Assembly: GCA_934667425.1 (NCBI GenBank)
Contig: CAKULV010000016.1
Coordinates: 1 to 57,115, forward strand
DNA: 57,115 nt
Reading direction: 5' to 3'
Source of the DNA: an uncultured Kiritimatiellota bacterium
Lineage (GTDB): Bacteria; Verrucomicrobiota; Kiritimatiellia; RFP12; UBA1067
Of the stretch, positions 36,901-43,863 are shown one piece after another; the first letter of the stretch is position 1, and each line of letters opens with the position of its first letter. The notes below the pieces were generated by a model. The model saw only the letters and a program-made list of their open reading frames with translations, was not told the DNA's origin and did not search any database. The translations under genes were made by a program, and so were the position numbers.

Positions 36901-38227
36901 CAAAATTGTCCACCCGACTTACATTGTTCTCGGCATCCTTCGCGATAAGGTCATCGCGCTGCGCATCCAAGCGAAAGACATAGCGGCCGGGCACATCTGC
37001 CGGAACAGGACGCCGCGTGAACGATACCGTACCTTCACGCACTTCAAGCGGCGTGTTGAAATTGGATGCCGCGCCAAATGCCAGCGTTCCAGATCCCGTC
37101 TTGACGAAAGCAGAATCAAGATGGCCACCATTGACCGTGTGAACCGCCACCGTTTCGGACGCACCTGCGTCAATTGTAAGGCGCACGCCATTGCCCAATT
37201 TATCATCTGTCTTTGAATCACACGCAATCGACGCCAAAACGGCATTGCCATTCCAACCAGCAGGTATCGTCAGCCATTTCGTGCGCAAGTAGGCCTCGAC
37301 CTTCTCCGCTTCCTCGTCCGAAAGAACGCGATCGAAAAAGATCATCTCGGCAATGCGCATGCCGCCAGACCTATTGTTCCAGTACGACGTGCCGTTTGTG
37401 CGGAGGTCGCCAACACCCAATCCAGTCGCATCCTGCGTTGCCATGCCGTTCTGCGGACAGAGCGTCAGCATCTCCCATCCGCCATTAAAGCCAACGGCGT
37501 TGTTCGCGGCGGATATGCCAAAATGCCTCGTCGTTCCGTAATTGAGCGAATCGAAAGCATGGCTCGTGAAGAGTGGACTGCAGTATAAATGGTTATTGTC
37601 GGCATCCACTGGACTGGCGCCTCTATGCCAGCAATAGCCAGACTGTTGTTTGCCAAAGCCACCGCCAAGAAACCATCCCCCTCCTTTTGAAGAGTCGTAA
37701 ACGGCAAACACGCTGCCGATGTTCGCGAGCGTGTTCGACGGAACGCACGATTCGTCTGGACGCCACAAGTCAAAAATCAAGCCACGCGCCGAACCCTGCT
37801 CACCAAAATCAAGAACACCATGCCCCGCCAGTCCGTCCCCCGGGGGCGTCAATGTCGGTGGCGTCACCCAAACCTGACGTGACGGTTCCGTGCATAGCGG
37901 CCAACCCCAGCATTGCCAAGAGAAATCGCTGAAGTTCAAATCGCCCTTATCGCTCGTCAAATAACGCGACGACCCCGGCACCTTGGACGGCAACTTTAAG
38001 ACACCGCCCGCCGCCGTAACCATCCAGCCATTCGTCTCCGCACAATCCAACCAGAATATTGGCGTACCAACTTCGTTCGGGAACACAGTCTGCTTCGGCG
38101 TTTGCGCAATAAAGGCAGTATCCTTCGCGATATACTGTTGAGGGGCATCGGAAAACACCACATCTGCCGACGTCACAGAAGTCAATCCAATTAGACTAAC
38201 ACTCACAAGCGCCTTTACTGTTGCCAT
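33974..38227 (-). CDS. Giant LamG-repeat exoprotein with C-terminal KGLMLIMR tail
   Basis: 1,417 residues from ATG 38227, which follows AAGGAGAG. The signal peptide ALVSVSLIGLTSVTSA is followed by four repeats of a LamG/concanavalin-like domain, each about 310-350 residues and ending with a near-identical helix: FFDRVLSDEEAEKVEAYLRT (about 37270-37345), YDRILTEEELRDASAYLMNK (about 36340-36415), FERELSEREKVATRNYLLKK (about 35420-35500) and YNRTLTEAERETTEAYLKAK (about 34385-34470). Short beta-strand repeats separate them (FVKTGSGTLAFGAA, LEKTGGGTLAVRDVSG). There is no catalytic motif. It ends LYVEFSKGLMLIMR, like two other exoproteins here. It may bind glycan at the surface; this is inference. 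It lies 35 bases upstream of the double-SGNH gene and has a strong promoter. Confidence 0.82.
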   Translation of the reverse strand: MATVKALVSVSLIGLTSVTSADVVFSDAPQQYIAKDTAFIAQTPKQTVFPNEVGTPIFWLDCAETNGWMVTAAGGVLKLPSKVPGSSRYLTSDKGDLNFSDFSWQCWGWPLCTEPSRQVWVTPPTLTPPGDGLAGHGVLDFGEQGSARGLIFDLWRPDESCVPSNTLANIGSVFAVYDSSKGGGWFLGGGFGKQQSGYCWHRGASPVDADNNHLYCSPLFTSHAFDSLNYGTTRHFGISAANNAVGFNGGWEMLTLCPQNGMATQDATGLGVGDLRTNGTSYWNNRSGGMRIAEMIFFDRVLSDEEAEKVEAYLRTKWLTIPAGWNGNAVLASIACDSKTDDKLGNGVRLTIDAGASETVAVHTVNGGHLDSAFVKTGSGTLAFGAASNFNTPLEVREGTVSFTRRPVPADVPGRYVFRLDAQRDDLIAKDAENNVSRVDNFGGHKCYGEDICLTTPYAKPKFVPDALGAGRPVLDLGAVSDSGAFLRFATNTDSTVSVKIPGVCSVVAVVGAQNGGGTLVAAPNLARANQATQFTDKLLVPDYAGVGYSVYVDGLRRVDSGYPTPGYHVVALQAPNSASGSGAIGLGGSPSGMKCGGLRIAEAVVYDRILTEEELRDASAYLMNKWFGRVPGDYQNPAVEPGVVELQKLKMSDGTTIDVPEGGIAKVGRLDVAYPIDKTGKGTLVLQSAPGAEDLMTVKEGKVIYESAPDVPSSDALAKGASLHLDASDAASVETERVGETDYVTFWHSPDWANVAYSIEGHRPSVNASELLNNRPTIAFGAFGTRTSGNYLVFGKACRSIKSAYVVWRARDTRVSMLGTSLASEGAMNSSYDYVSANGNLFRNNLFSSVCTNGVPVEHTLPMPTGQWLLVEAHSKADDSGGLAASALCADRDNNGTCISGYGGADYAEVILFERELSEREKVATRNYLLKKWFPSAPQTELPATPSAPSQSISSLNVSGDVEQMLPSGETMSVGRITGTGTLEKTGGGTLAVRDVSGLEGSIIVREGTMKLTGAAPQPDASPVTEGLVYHADASWGVVTEATTEGVQKVVEWKSRLDDGWSAVPPITWGDAKPRYLENALSGKSVIDMAVPTSTNRLQCLRFRHNGTDALLSGLQTVIWVFGSQNGGGYLLGGGDANNAGTAGREWARIAAKQIPLRYPTLSDPILYGDADRAARWGSWHVDGVAKTDSPESPDGRWLSGGWNIIAWDTKKSSRMATADGFGFDRSIVDGSTWSDSNGWRMTGQQRLAEVLFYNRTLTEAERETTEAYLKAKWGLLGVRMSVTNATAVVLADGAYLDMDGKSQYLASLGGTGSVVNGSDAELTLGAIAHDCASDARLSIASTVVIEEGFAVHFENFPADGSDVLWKIADVSGSVRRMNGSRIAVTGVPDGLKARIRLRDGGLYVEFSKGLMLIMR

Positions 38228-38246
38228 GCCATCTCTCCTTATGGGT

Positions 38247-38289
38247 TGAAATGGCGACAATTATAGTTGTTTTTTTTTTCTTCTGTCAA
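38247..38289 (-). promoter_or_regulatory. Promoter of the LamG exoprotein gene, with A-tract spacer and TGTCGCCATTTC element
   Basis: Minus strand: TTGACA (38284-38289), an 18-base spacer with ten consecutive A, TATAAT (38260-38265), then TGTCGCCATTTC (38248-38259 on the minus strand) at the predicted transcript start, and AAGGAGAG before ATG 38227. The layout and sequence match the promoter at 20692. Confidence 0.75.
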
Positions 38290-38307
38290 ACCCACGCCCC
38301 AGCCCTG

Positions 38308-38445
38308 TCGCGCCTCGCCGTCGTGCCATCACGCTACCGTAGCGACGGCGCCTCGCCGTCGTGTACCGTACAGTGGACGATCCGAAGCCTTGCGGCGCAC
38401 GATGGCGAGGGCGCCATTGCCACGATACCGCCATCGTGCGTCTCT
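38308..38445. repeat. GC-rich dispersed repeat, third locus
   Basis: It contains the hairpin gcgacggcg-cct-cgccgtcg (about 38340-38360), then cgtgtaccgtacagtggacg and aagccttgcggcgcacgatg followed by gcgagggcgcca, the same order as at 28566-28650. It separates the serine hydrolase gene from the LamG gene's promoter. Confidence 0.78.
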
Positions 38446-39555
38446 TCACGAATCGCCAAAGTATCTTGAGGCGAGATCGAAATCCTCAGATGCCGGCCAC
38501 GACGTCACATTGCGCAATATGGCGAGGAAACGGTGCGTCTGCGGGTCCATCGCCAGAAACGAGCTGCCGCCGTATATCATTCCGAAACGGTACAGCACCT
38601 TGCGTCCGCAGCCGAGTCTGCGCACGTTCAGCATTCCGCACAGTTCGCCATCTTGGCGCTGTCCAATCGGCCTGGACGCAAGGTCCTCCTCAACTATTGG
38701 CCAATATGCCTTGACGAATTTGGCTACATCCGAGGCAGAAGAGAATATGGATCCCATTCCGCGAAGTGCGCTGCCGAGGCGATGCTCAGGCACCTGCGAA
38801 CCGCGTGGATACAGCCACGGGAGCTTTCCCGCGCATGGCGCCGTAAGCCGGCTTTTGGCTTCGCCAACCGGGCAGAACGACGTGTCTTCCATCCCAAGCG
38901 GCCCGACCACCTCCGTTTGCAGGATTTCGTCGATGGTGCGCCCTGTCGCATCTTCGGCGCACATGGCAAGAAGCGCAAAGCCGACGTTGGAATACTGTCG
39001 CTCACGCGCCTTCAGGAATGCGAGCGTACGGCGGCTTGAGAGTTCCGGTCCGAACTGCTCCCGCGAGTCGAATCCACCGTAGATGTGGGTGCCGAACAGG
39101 CCGCACATCAGTGCCGTATGCCAGTCGACCGGATTCCAGGGGTTGAGGAATTCGCGCGGGAGACCAGACCTGCCGTCAAGAAGATCCCGTAGCGTCACCG
39201 ACTCGTACTCCGGCGGCAAGTCAAACTTCGACACCGACCTTACGCCGAGACCCAGGTCAATGGCGCCACGCCGCTCCATGTTGACGAGGGCAAGGTGGAC
39301 ATACAGTTTTCCAAGCGACGCAACGCGAAAGATGCGGTGAGGGTCGCCCGACATCGCGGATTCCGTGACCACTGCGCATTCAGGATCGCCAACCTCGTTC
39401 AGGTAGAAGTCCCTGATCGACTCCGCGCTGGCATTGGCGGGGATTGCCGCACAGCCATGCATCACCGCCGCAGCAGACGCAAAAAGAACAAGGGAACATG
39501 CCAAGGCCCACTTCCCTGCGATGCCGCGACACACGTTATGGCCGATGTGAACCAT
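38446..39555 (-). CDS. Serine hydrolase lipoprotein of the beta-lactamase class C / PBP4* fold
   Basis: 369 residues. A lipoprotein-type signal (ALACSLVLFASAAAVMHGC, lipid Cys35) suggests a membrane-anchored protein. The fold is that of class C beta-lactamase relatives: the S-x-x-K motif at Ser80-Leu-Gly-Lys83 in RVASLGKLYV, the Y-x-N motif at Tyr188-Ser-Asn190, and a C-terminal YGGSSFLAMDP strand in place of KTG. Family members include peptidases, esterases and penicillin-recognising enzymes; antibiotic resistance is not implied. It is the last gene of a run of tightly spaced genes, six bases after the gph stop. Confidence 0.85.
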   Translation of the reverse strand: MVHIGHNVCRGIAGKWALACSLVLFASAAAVMHGCAAIPANASAESIRDFYLNEVGDPECAVVTESAMSGDPHRIFRVASLGKLYVHLALVNMERRGAIDLGLGVRSVSKFDLPPEYESVTLRDLLDGRSGLPREFLNPWNPVDWHTALMCGLFGTHIYGGFDSREQFGPELSSRRTLAFLKARERQYSNVGFALLAMCAEDATGRTIDEILQTEVVGPLGMEDTSFCPVGEAKSRLTAPCAGKLPWLYPRGSQVPEHRLGSALRGMGSIFSSASDVAKFVKAYWPIVEEDLASRPIGQRQDGELCGMLNVRRLGCGRKVLYRFGMIYGGSSFLAMDPQTHRFLAILRNVTSWPASEDFDLASRYFGDS

Positions 39556-39561
39556 TCCACT

Positions 39562-40215
39562 TCAGGGCAGCCTATCCTTGATTTCATCTGCCCCGGCAAG
39601 CTCTTCCATGGAGCCATATCCCCATGCAACCCCAACGGTATGCATGCCGTTCACGCTTCCTGCGTCAATGTCCCCCTTCGTGTCGCCGACCATCACCGAA
39701 TCCGAGGGGGATATCCCCTTCTCCGAAAGGAGACGCGCGAGAAGATCCGGTTTCCTGCACTTCACTCCGGGGATGGAGTCGAAGCTCCACACTCCGTCAA
39801 AGAGGGAATCCCACCCGAACTTCCCGACGATCTTCTGCGTGGGCGCATGGCGCTTGTTCGTGACGATGTACAGCTTCACGCCGGAGGACTTGAGCGCATC
39901 CAGCCATTCTGGCACGCCAGGATACGGGATGGTGTTCGGGAAGCCCGATTCGTCGTAGTTCACGCGGAACCGCGCCACGACCTTCTCGACAAGTTCGGGG
40001 GTGGCGTCGTCGAAAAGGTCGTAGACCACCTTTTCGATCGTCGGGCCTATGGTGAACACCTCGTCGAATCTCGGACACTCCCTTCCGAGGTCCGCGAGGG
40101 ATTTCTTCCATGCGGCTATGATGTCCTCGCCTGTCCTCGCAAGCGTGCCGTCAAGATCGAAGAACCAATGGCGGCGCACGGCGCCGTCACGGCTGTCTTT
40201 TGCATCATCCTTCAT
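39562..40215 (-). CDS. gph: HAD-family phosphatase, phosphoglycolate phosphatase type
   Basis: 217 residues. HAD motif I is FFDLDGTLARTGEDI near residue 18, motif II LYIVTNKRH, the Lys in the CRKPDLLARLL region, and motif IV DSVMVGDTKGDIDAG. A helical cap lies after motif I, as in Gph/PGP enzymes that dephosphorylate 2-phosphoglycolate or related small phosphates. The exact substrate is uncertain in this family. The ATG at 40215 overlaps the malic enzyme's 3' end closely (stop at 40224), so it is co-translated in the same operon. Confidence 0.88.
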   Translation of the reverse strand: MKDDAKDSRDGAVRRHWFFDLDGTLARTGEDIIAAWKKSLADLGRECPRFDEVFTIGPTIEKVVYDLFDDATPELVEKVVARFRVNYDESGFPNTIPYPGVPEWLDALKSSGVKLYIVTNKRHAPTQKIVGKFGWDSLFDGVWSFDSIPGVKCRKPDLLARLLSEKGISPSDSVMVGDTKGDIDAGSVNGMHTVGVAWGYGSMEELAGADEIKDRLP

Positions 40216-40223
40216 CCGGGAGG

Positions 40224-41522
40224 CTACTCCCTGTCGGCATTGCGTCTTTCGAGAGAGGCGCGGTATTCCGCAAGATCGACCTTGGACTGCGCCACGCCGC
40301 TCTTCACCGCAGCCTCGGCGACCGCGTAGGACACCTCCACGAACAGGCGGCGGTCGAACGGCTTCGGGATGATGTAGCCGTCTCCGAAGACAAGGTTCTC
40401 ATCGGGATAGAGGGCCTGCACCTCTGGCGGGACAGGCTTGCGCGCAAGCGTTGCGAGAGCGTTCGCGGCCGCGACCTTCATCTCCTTGTTGATGGTTCTC
40501 GCGCGCACGTCGAGCGCCCCGCGGAACAGATACGGGAAGCCAAGCACGTTGTTGATCTGGTTCGGATAGTCGCTCCGCCCGGTCACCATCACGTAGCGGC
40601 GGCCGGCAAGTGCCTCTGCGACCTGCGCAGGGTCGATCTCCGGATCCGGGTTCGCCATCGCGAATATCGCCGGGAAATCAGCCATCTTCCGCACATCGTC
40701 GCCGGTAAGCACATTCGCGGCAGACACGCCGATGAACACGTCCGCGCCGACCAGCGCCTCCTTGAGCGTAAGCCTGTCGGTATCCACGGCATGCCGCCGC
40801 TTGTACGGATTGAGGTCTGTGCGGCCGGTGCGGATCGTCCCCTTCGTGTCGCACATCGTGATGTCCTTCACGCCGGCGGCCTTGCACATCTCGCATATGC
40901 GTATGCCGGCGGCACCGGCGCCGTTCATCACGATCTTGAGATCGCCCAGTTTCTTTCCGGCGAGCTCCGCGTAGTTCATCACGCCCGAAAGCGCAATCAC
41001 GGCGGTGCCCCACTGGTCGTCGTGGAACACCGGGATGTCAAGCTCCGCGTCGAGCGTATCCTCGATTTCAAAGCACGCGGGGGCGGCGATGTCCTCAAGG
41101 TTCACGCCGCCATACTGCGGGGCAAGCGCCTTCACGGCGTCAATCACGCGCCTGGGGTCGGTCTTGCCCGTGTCCTTTCCGTCAAGACGGCAGTGAGCGA
41201 GGGGGACGGGCCAGGCATCCACGTCGCCGAACGACTTGAACAGCACCGCCTTGCCCTCCATCACCGGGATGGAAGCCGTCGCGCCGAGATCGCCGAGACC
41301 AAGGATCGCCGTGCCATCCGAGACTACGGCAACGAGATTCGGCTTCGCGGTACATTCGTACACCATCTCGGGACTCTCGGCAATGGCCTTCACGGCCTGA
41401 GCCACGCCCGGAGTGTACGCAAGGCACAAGTCCTCCTTGGTCTTAAGCCCCTTGGGGAGGCATACGCTCACCTTGCCGCCCTTGTGGTAGGCCAGCACCT
41501 CTTCACGCGAAAATGACGCCAT
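40224..41522 (-). CDS. NAD(P)-dependent malic enzyme
   Basis: 432 residues from ATG 41522, behind AAGGG; the in-frame ATG at 41555 lies inside the cyclophilin gene and is rejected. It has the malic enzyme N-terminal block DLCLAYTPGVAQ, the catalytic Tyr/Lys region (SDGTAILGLGDLGATASIPVMEGKAVL in part), the divalent metal site FEIEDTLDAELDIPVFHDDQWGTA in pieces, and the NAD-binding motif VMNGAGAAGIRI. It oxidatively decarboxylates malate to pyruvate. It is the short bacterial form without the phosphotransacetylase domain. Cofactor choice cannot be settled by eye. It lies between cyclophilin and gph with one- to nine-base gaps. Confidence 0.94.
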   Translation of the reverse strand: MASFSREEVLAYHKGGKVSVCLPKGLKTKEDLCLAYTPGVAQAVKAIAESPEMVYECTAKPNLVAVVSDGTAILGLGDLGATASIPVMEGKAVLFKSFGDVDAWPVPLAHCRLDGKDTGKTDPRRVIDAVKALAPQYGGVNLEDIAAPACFEIEDTLDAELDIPVFHDDQWGTAVIALSGVMNYAELAGKKLGDLKIVMNGAGAAGIRICEMCKAAGVKDITMCDTKGTIRTGRTDLNPYKRRHAVDTDRLTLKEALVGADVFIGVSAANVLTGDDVRKMADFPAIFAMANPDPEIDPAQVAEALAGRRYVMVTGRSDYPNQINNVLGFPYLFRGALDVRARTINKEMKVAAANALATLARKPVPPEVQALYPDENLVFGDGYIIPKPFDRRLFVEVSYAVAEAAVKSGVAQSKVDLAEYRASLERRNADRE

Positions 41523-41523
41523 T

Positions 41524-42045
41524 TCAGCCCTTCTTTCCTTCTGCGGGTTCTTCAATCGTCACGCTCTTGATCGAAACCGTGCGCACCGGCACGTCCTGAT
41601 GCATGCCGCGATTGCCGGTCTCCACCTTCGCGATCCTGTCCACCACATCCATTCCCTTCGTGACCCTGCCGAATACGGCATAGCCGAATCCCTGCGGCGT
41701 TGGGTTGCGGAAATCGAGGAACCCGTTGTCCACGAGGTTGATGAAGAACTGGCTCGTCGCGGAATCGACGACCATGGTCCGCGCCATCGCGATCGTCCCG
41801 CGGGCATTCTTGAGCCCATTCATCGCCTCGTTGCGTATCGGGGCCTTCGTCGGCTTCTGATCCATGTCGGGGGTGAAGCCACCGCCCTGGATCATGAAGC
41901 CATCTATCACGCGGTGGAAAATCGTACCGTTGTAGTGGCCGCTCTTTGCGTAGTCCACGAAGTTCTTGACCGTCGCCGGGGCCTTCTTCTCGTCGAGCTC
42001 TATCTCTATGGCGCCAAGATCCGTCTCTATTTTCGCTTTCATCAT
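41524..42045 (-). CDS. Cyclophilin-type peptidyl-prolyl cis-trans isomerase, cytoplasmic
   Basis: 173 residues without a signal peptide. It shows the single-domain bacterial cyclophilin pattern: ETDLGAIEIELDEKKAPATV, the active-site region YNGTIFHRVIDGFMIQGG, GTIAMARTMVVDSATSQFFI and the FGYAVFGRVTKGMDVVDRI end. The catalytic Arg (HRV), Phe, Gln and Ser-Gln-Phe-Phe residues are all present. It speeds proline isomerisation in protein folding. AGGAG lies just before ATG 42045. It is part of the 45608-38446 gene run. Confidence 0.93.
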   Translation of the reverse strand: MMKAKIETDLGAIEIELDEKKAPATVKNFVDYAKSGHYNGTIFHRVIDGFMIQGGGFTPDMDQKPTKAPIRNEAMNGLKNARGTIAMARTMVVDSATSQFFINLVDNGFLDFRNPTPQGFGYAVFGRVTKGMDVVDRIAKVETGNRGMHQDVPVRTVSIKSVTIEEPAEGKKG

Positions 42046-42074
42046 TTCTCTCCTGTATTCAATTCTGCGTTGTG

Positions 42075-43352
42075 TTAAGCATCAAACTTCTCGCGGTTGA
42101 TCCATAGGCCCAGGGCCGGATTGGGGATGAAGTACACCTCCTCGCCGTCAACCGTGTTGTATCCGTACCTGAGCTTCGCAGGGTCGTACTTCTTCACCAT
42201 CTCATCGTAGTCCGCCGACTTGAACCCCACGCTTTCGATCTCTTCCCTCGTGATGTTCTTCACGCAGTACGTTATCGTGAAGCGCCCGTCTGAAGATCCG
42301 TGGATCAGGTGCGCCGCAGCGCCCATGTTCGCGCGGAGATCATCCGCCTCCGGGCTCTTGAACACCTCAAGCGTATGCAGACGACCCTTGTACCCGTACT
42401 TGCGGATGAGTCCGTCAACGGTCTTGTCTTCGCCGAACTGGTGGACTTCGGGCGCAAGAATGACGAGCTCGCCGCCGTCGGCCATCGCCATGCGCGTACG
42501 GTAGACGGCCTTGTTTCCGAGCCAGGTGGTCTTGAATTCGCTGCCGTCAAGATAGACGACGCACTTTTTGATGCCATGCTCGACGTAGTCGATGTTCTTC
42601 TGCTGGGCGAGCTTTACAGCCTCGGTGAGGCAGTTGCGCCCCTCGCCGATGAAGATGCCGTGGGAATGTATCTTGCCGCCGGGCGCCGTGTTGACCGTAA
42701 GCACCCAGAGGATCGGACGCTGCGCGAGGAAATGCTCGAACGCATAGTCGAAGAGGCGGCGAACCGGCGTGTGGTCGCGCCCCATGGCCTTCTCCATCCC
42801 GCATACGGCCCCGATCATGTGCGACTTGTTGATCATGTCCGCGCCGCCGCACCCGACGAACAGGTTCTTCGCGTGGTTCGCCATTCCGATAACCTCGTGC
42901 GGGACCACCTGTCCGGGCGAGATGATGAGGTCGTACTTCTCGTCCATTATGCGGCGGTTCACCTCCACGCTCACGGGATCAGTCCAAAGGCCGTCGGAAA
43001 TCTCCTTGACGGCATCCGCGGGCACCTCGCCAAGCCGCACCACATCGGTGCGCCAGTTGTGGACTATCATCTTCCCGTACGGGATGTCGGGGAACATTAT
43101 CTTCCACTGCGCCTCGGATACCGGCACATGAGTGCCAAGAGCCGGCATCACGTCAACCGCGACGCCACGCGAGGCGAGAGCCTTGTAGTACGCGCACGTG
43201 ATGAAGCCGGCATTCGAATGGTATCTCGTGAAGTCCGGCGGTATGATCAGCACGTTCCTGAGTGCGCGCCCCTCAAGCGATTTCTCAAGCAGACTCGCGA
43301 TTTCCCCGTTTGAAAGACCCATCTCGCCTTCGGCGACCCTAAAGATATCCAT
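42075..43352 (-). CDS. LarA-like (DUF2088) nickel-pincer racemase/epimerase family protein
   Basis: 425 residues, close to LarA, the lactate racemase that uses a nickel pincer nucleotide bound to an active-site lysine. Visible family residues: the D-x-T-R motif at Asp40 (IIPPDFTRYHS), His75 in LGTHVP, His151 in QVVPHEVIG and a Lys at 161 (NHAKNLF) at the cofactor-lysine position, followed by VGCGGAD. LarA relatives act on other 2-hydroxy acids, so lactate is only one candidate. The maturation genes larB, larC and larE are not in the window. A strong ribosome site (GGAGTAGGAAC) lies before ATG 43352, four bases after the acetyltransferase stop. Confidence 0.82.
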   Translation of the reverse strand: MDIFRVAEGEMGLSNGEIASLLEKSLEGRALRNVLIIPPDFTRYHSNAGFITCAYYKALASRGVAVDVMPALGTHVPVSEAQWKIMFPDIPYGKMIVHNWRTDVVRLGEVPADAVKEISDGLWTDPVSVEVNRRIMDEKYDLIISPGQVVPHEVIGMANHAKNLFVGCGGADMINKSHMIGAVCGMEKAMGRDHTPVRRLFDYAFEHFLAQRPILWVLTVNTAPGGKIHSHGIFIGEGRNCLTEAVKLAQQKNIDYVEHGIKKCVVYLDGSEFKTTWLGNKAVYRTRMAMADGGELVILAPEVHQFGEDKTVDGLIRKYGYKGRLHTLEVFKSPEADDLRANMGAAAHLIHGSSDGRFTITYCVKNITREEIESVGFKSADYDEMVKKYDPAKLRYGYNTVDGEEVYFIPNPALGLWINREKFDA

Positions 43353-43356
43353 GTTC

Positions 43357-43863
43357 CTACTCCTTATCCTTCCGCAGTTTCCTTGACATCGCTATTTCAG
43401 GACACGTAAACGGATCCGCGTGCTTCGTGCAGTGCATGCAGCCCGAATACAGCTTGTGCATCACCTTCGACTTCGGGATTTCCCGGAAGCCAAGCCTCTC
43501 GAAGAACCCGGGCACGAACGTCAGCACAAGTGCCTCCTCCGGGGCGAACGTGGCAACCCGTCCAAGAAGAGCCTCTATGAGGGCCCTGCCTATGCCGAAC
43601 TTCCTGTAGCTCGCAACCACCGCCACGGACTGAAGCTCGACCGTGGCGCGTTCGGCGGCCCCTATCTCCGGCAGAATGGAATACGATGCGCACCCGACTA
43701 TCTCGCCCCCAACTTCCGCCACCAGAAAACGGTCTACCGTGGCGACAATGTCGCCAAGCGGCTTCGGAATCAGCTCGTCCGGATGGCTTCGGATCATGTC
43801 GAAAATCCTGCCGGCGTCGCCAAGGCGCGCGGCGCGCAACGTGAATTCTGGCCTGTCGCTCAT
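43357..43863 (-). CDS. Short N-acetylglutamate synthase-type GNAT acetyltransferase
   Basis: 168 residues of GNAT fold: LRAARLGDAGRIFDMIRSH, VAVVASYRKFGIGRALIE (the acetyl-CoA loop), and FVPGFFERLGFREI. The C-terminal pattern K-V-x-H-K-x6-C-x2-C then P-F-T-C-P-E-I-A-M, with three or four Cys, is the mark of stand-alone ArgA-type N-acetylglutamate synthases that start arginine synthesis. Its ATG overlaps the DUF4091 stop (ATGA) and its stop is four bases from larA-like, so it is translationally coupled. Confidence is good for the family and moderate for the substrate. Confidence 0.85.
   Translation of the reverse strand: MSDRPEFTLRAARLGDAGRIFDMIRSHPDELIPKPLGDIVATVDRFLVAEVGGEIVGCASYSILPEIGAAERATVELQSVAVVASYRKFGIGRALIEALLGRVATFAPEEALVLTFVPGFFERLGFREIPKSKVMHKLYSGCMHCTKHADPFTCPEIAMSRKLRKDKE

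Noticed and set aside
40200..41516. Open frame of 438 codons on the plus strand
   Set aside because: Antisense to malic enzyme, which is fully recognised.
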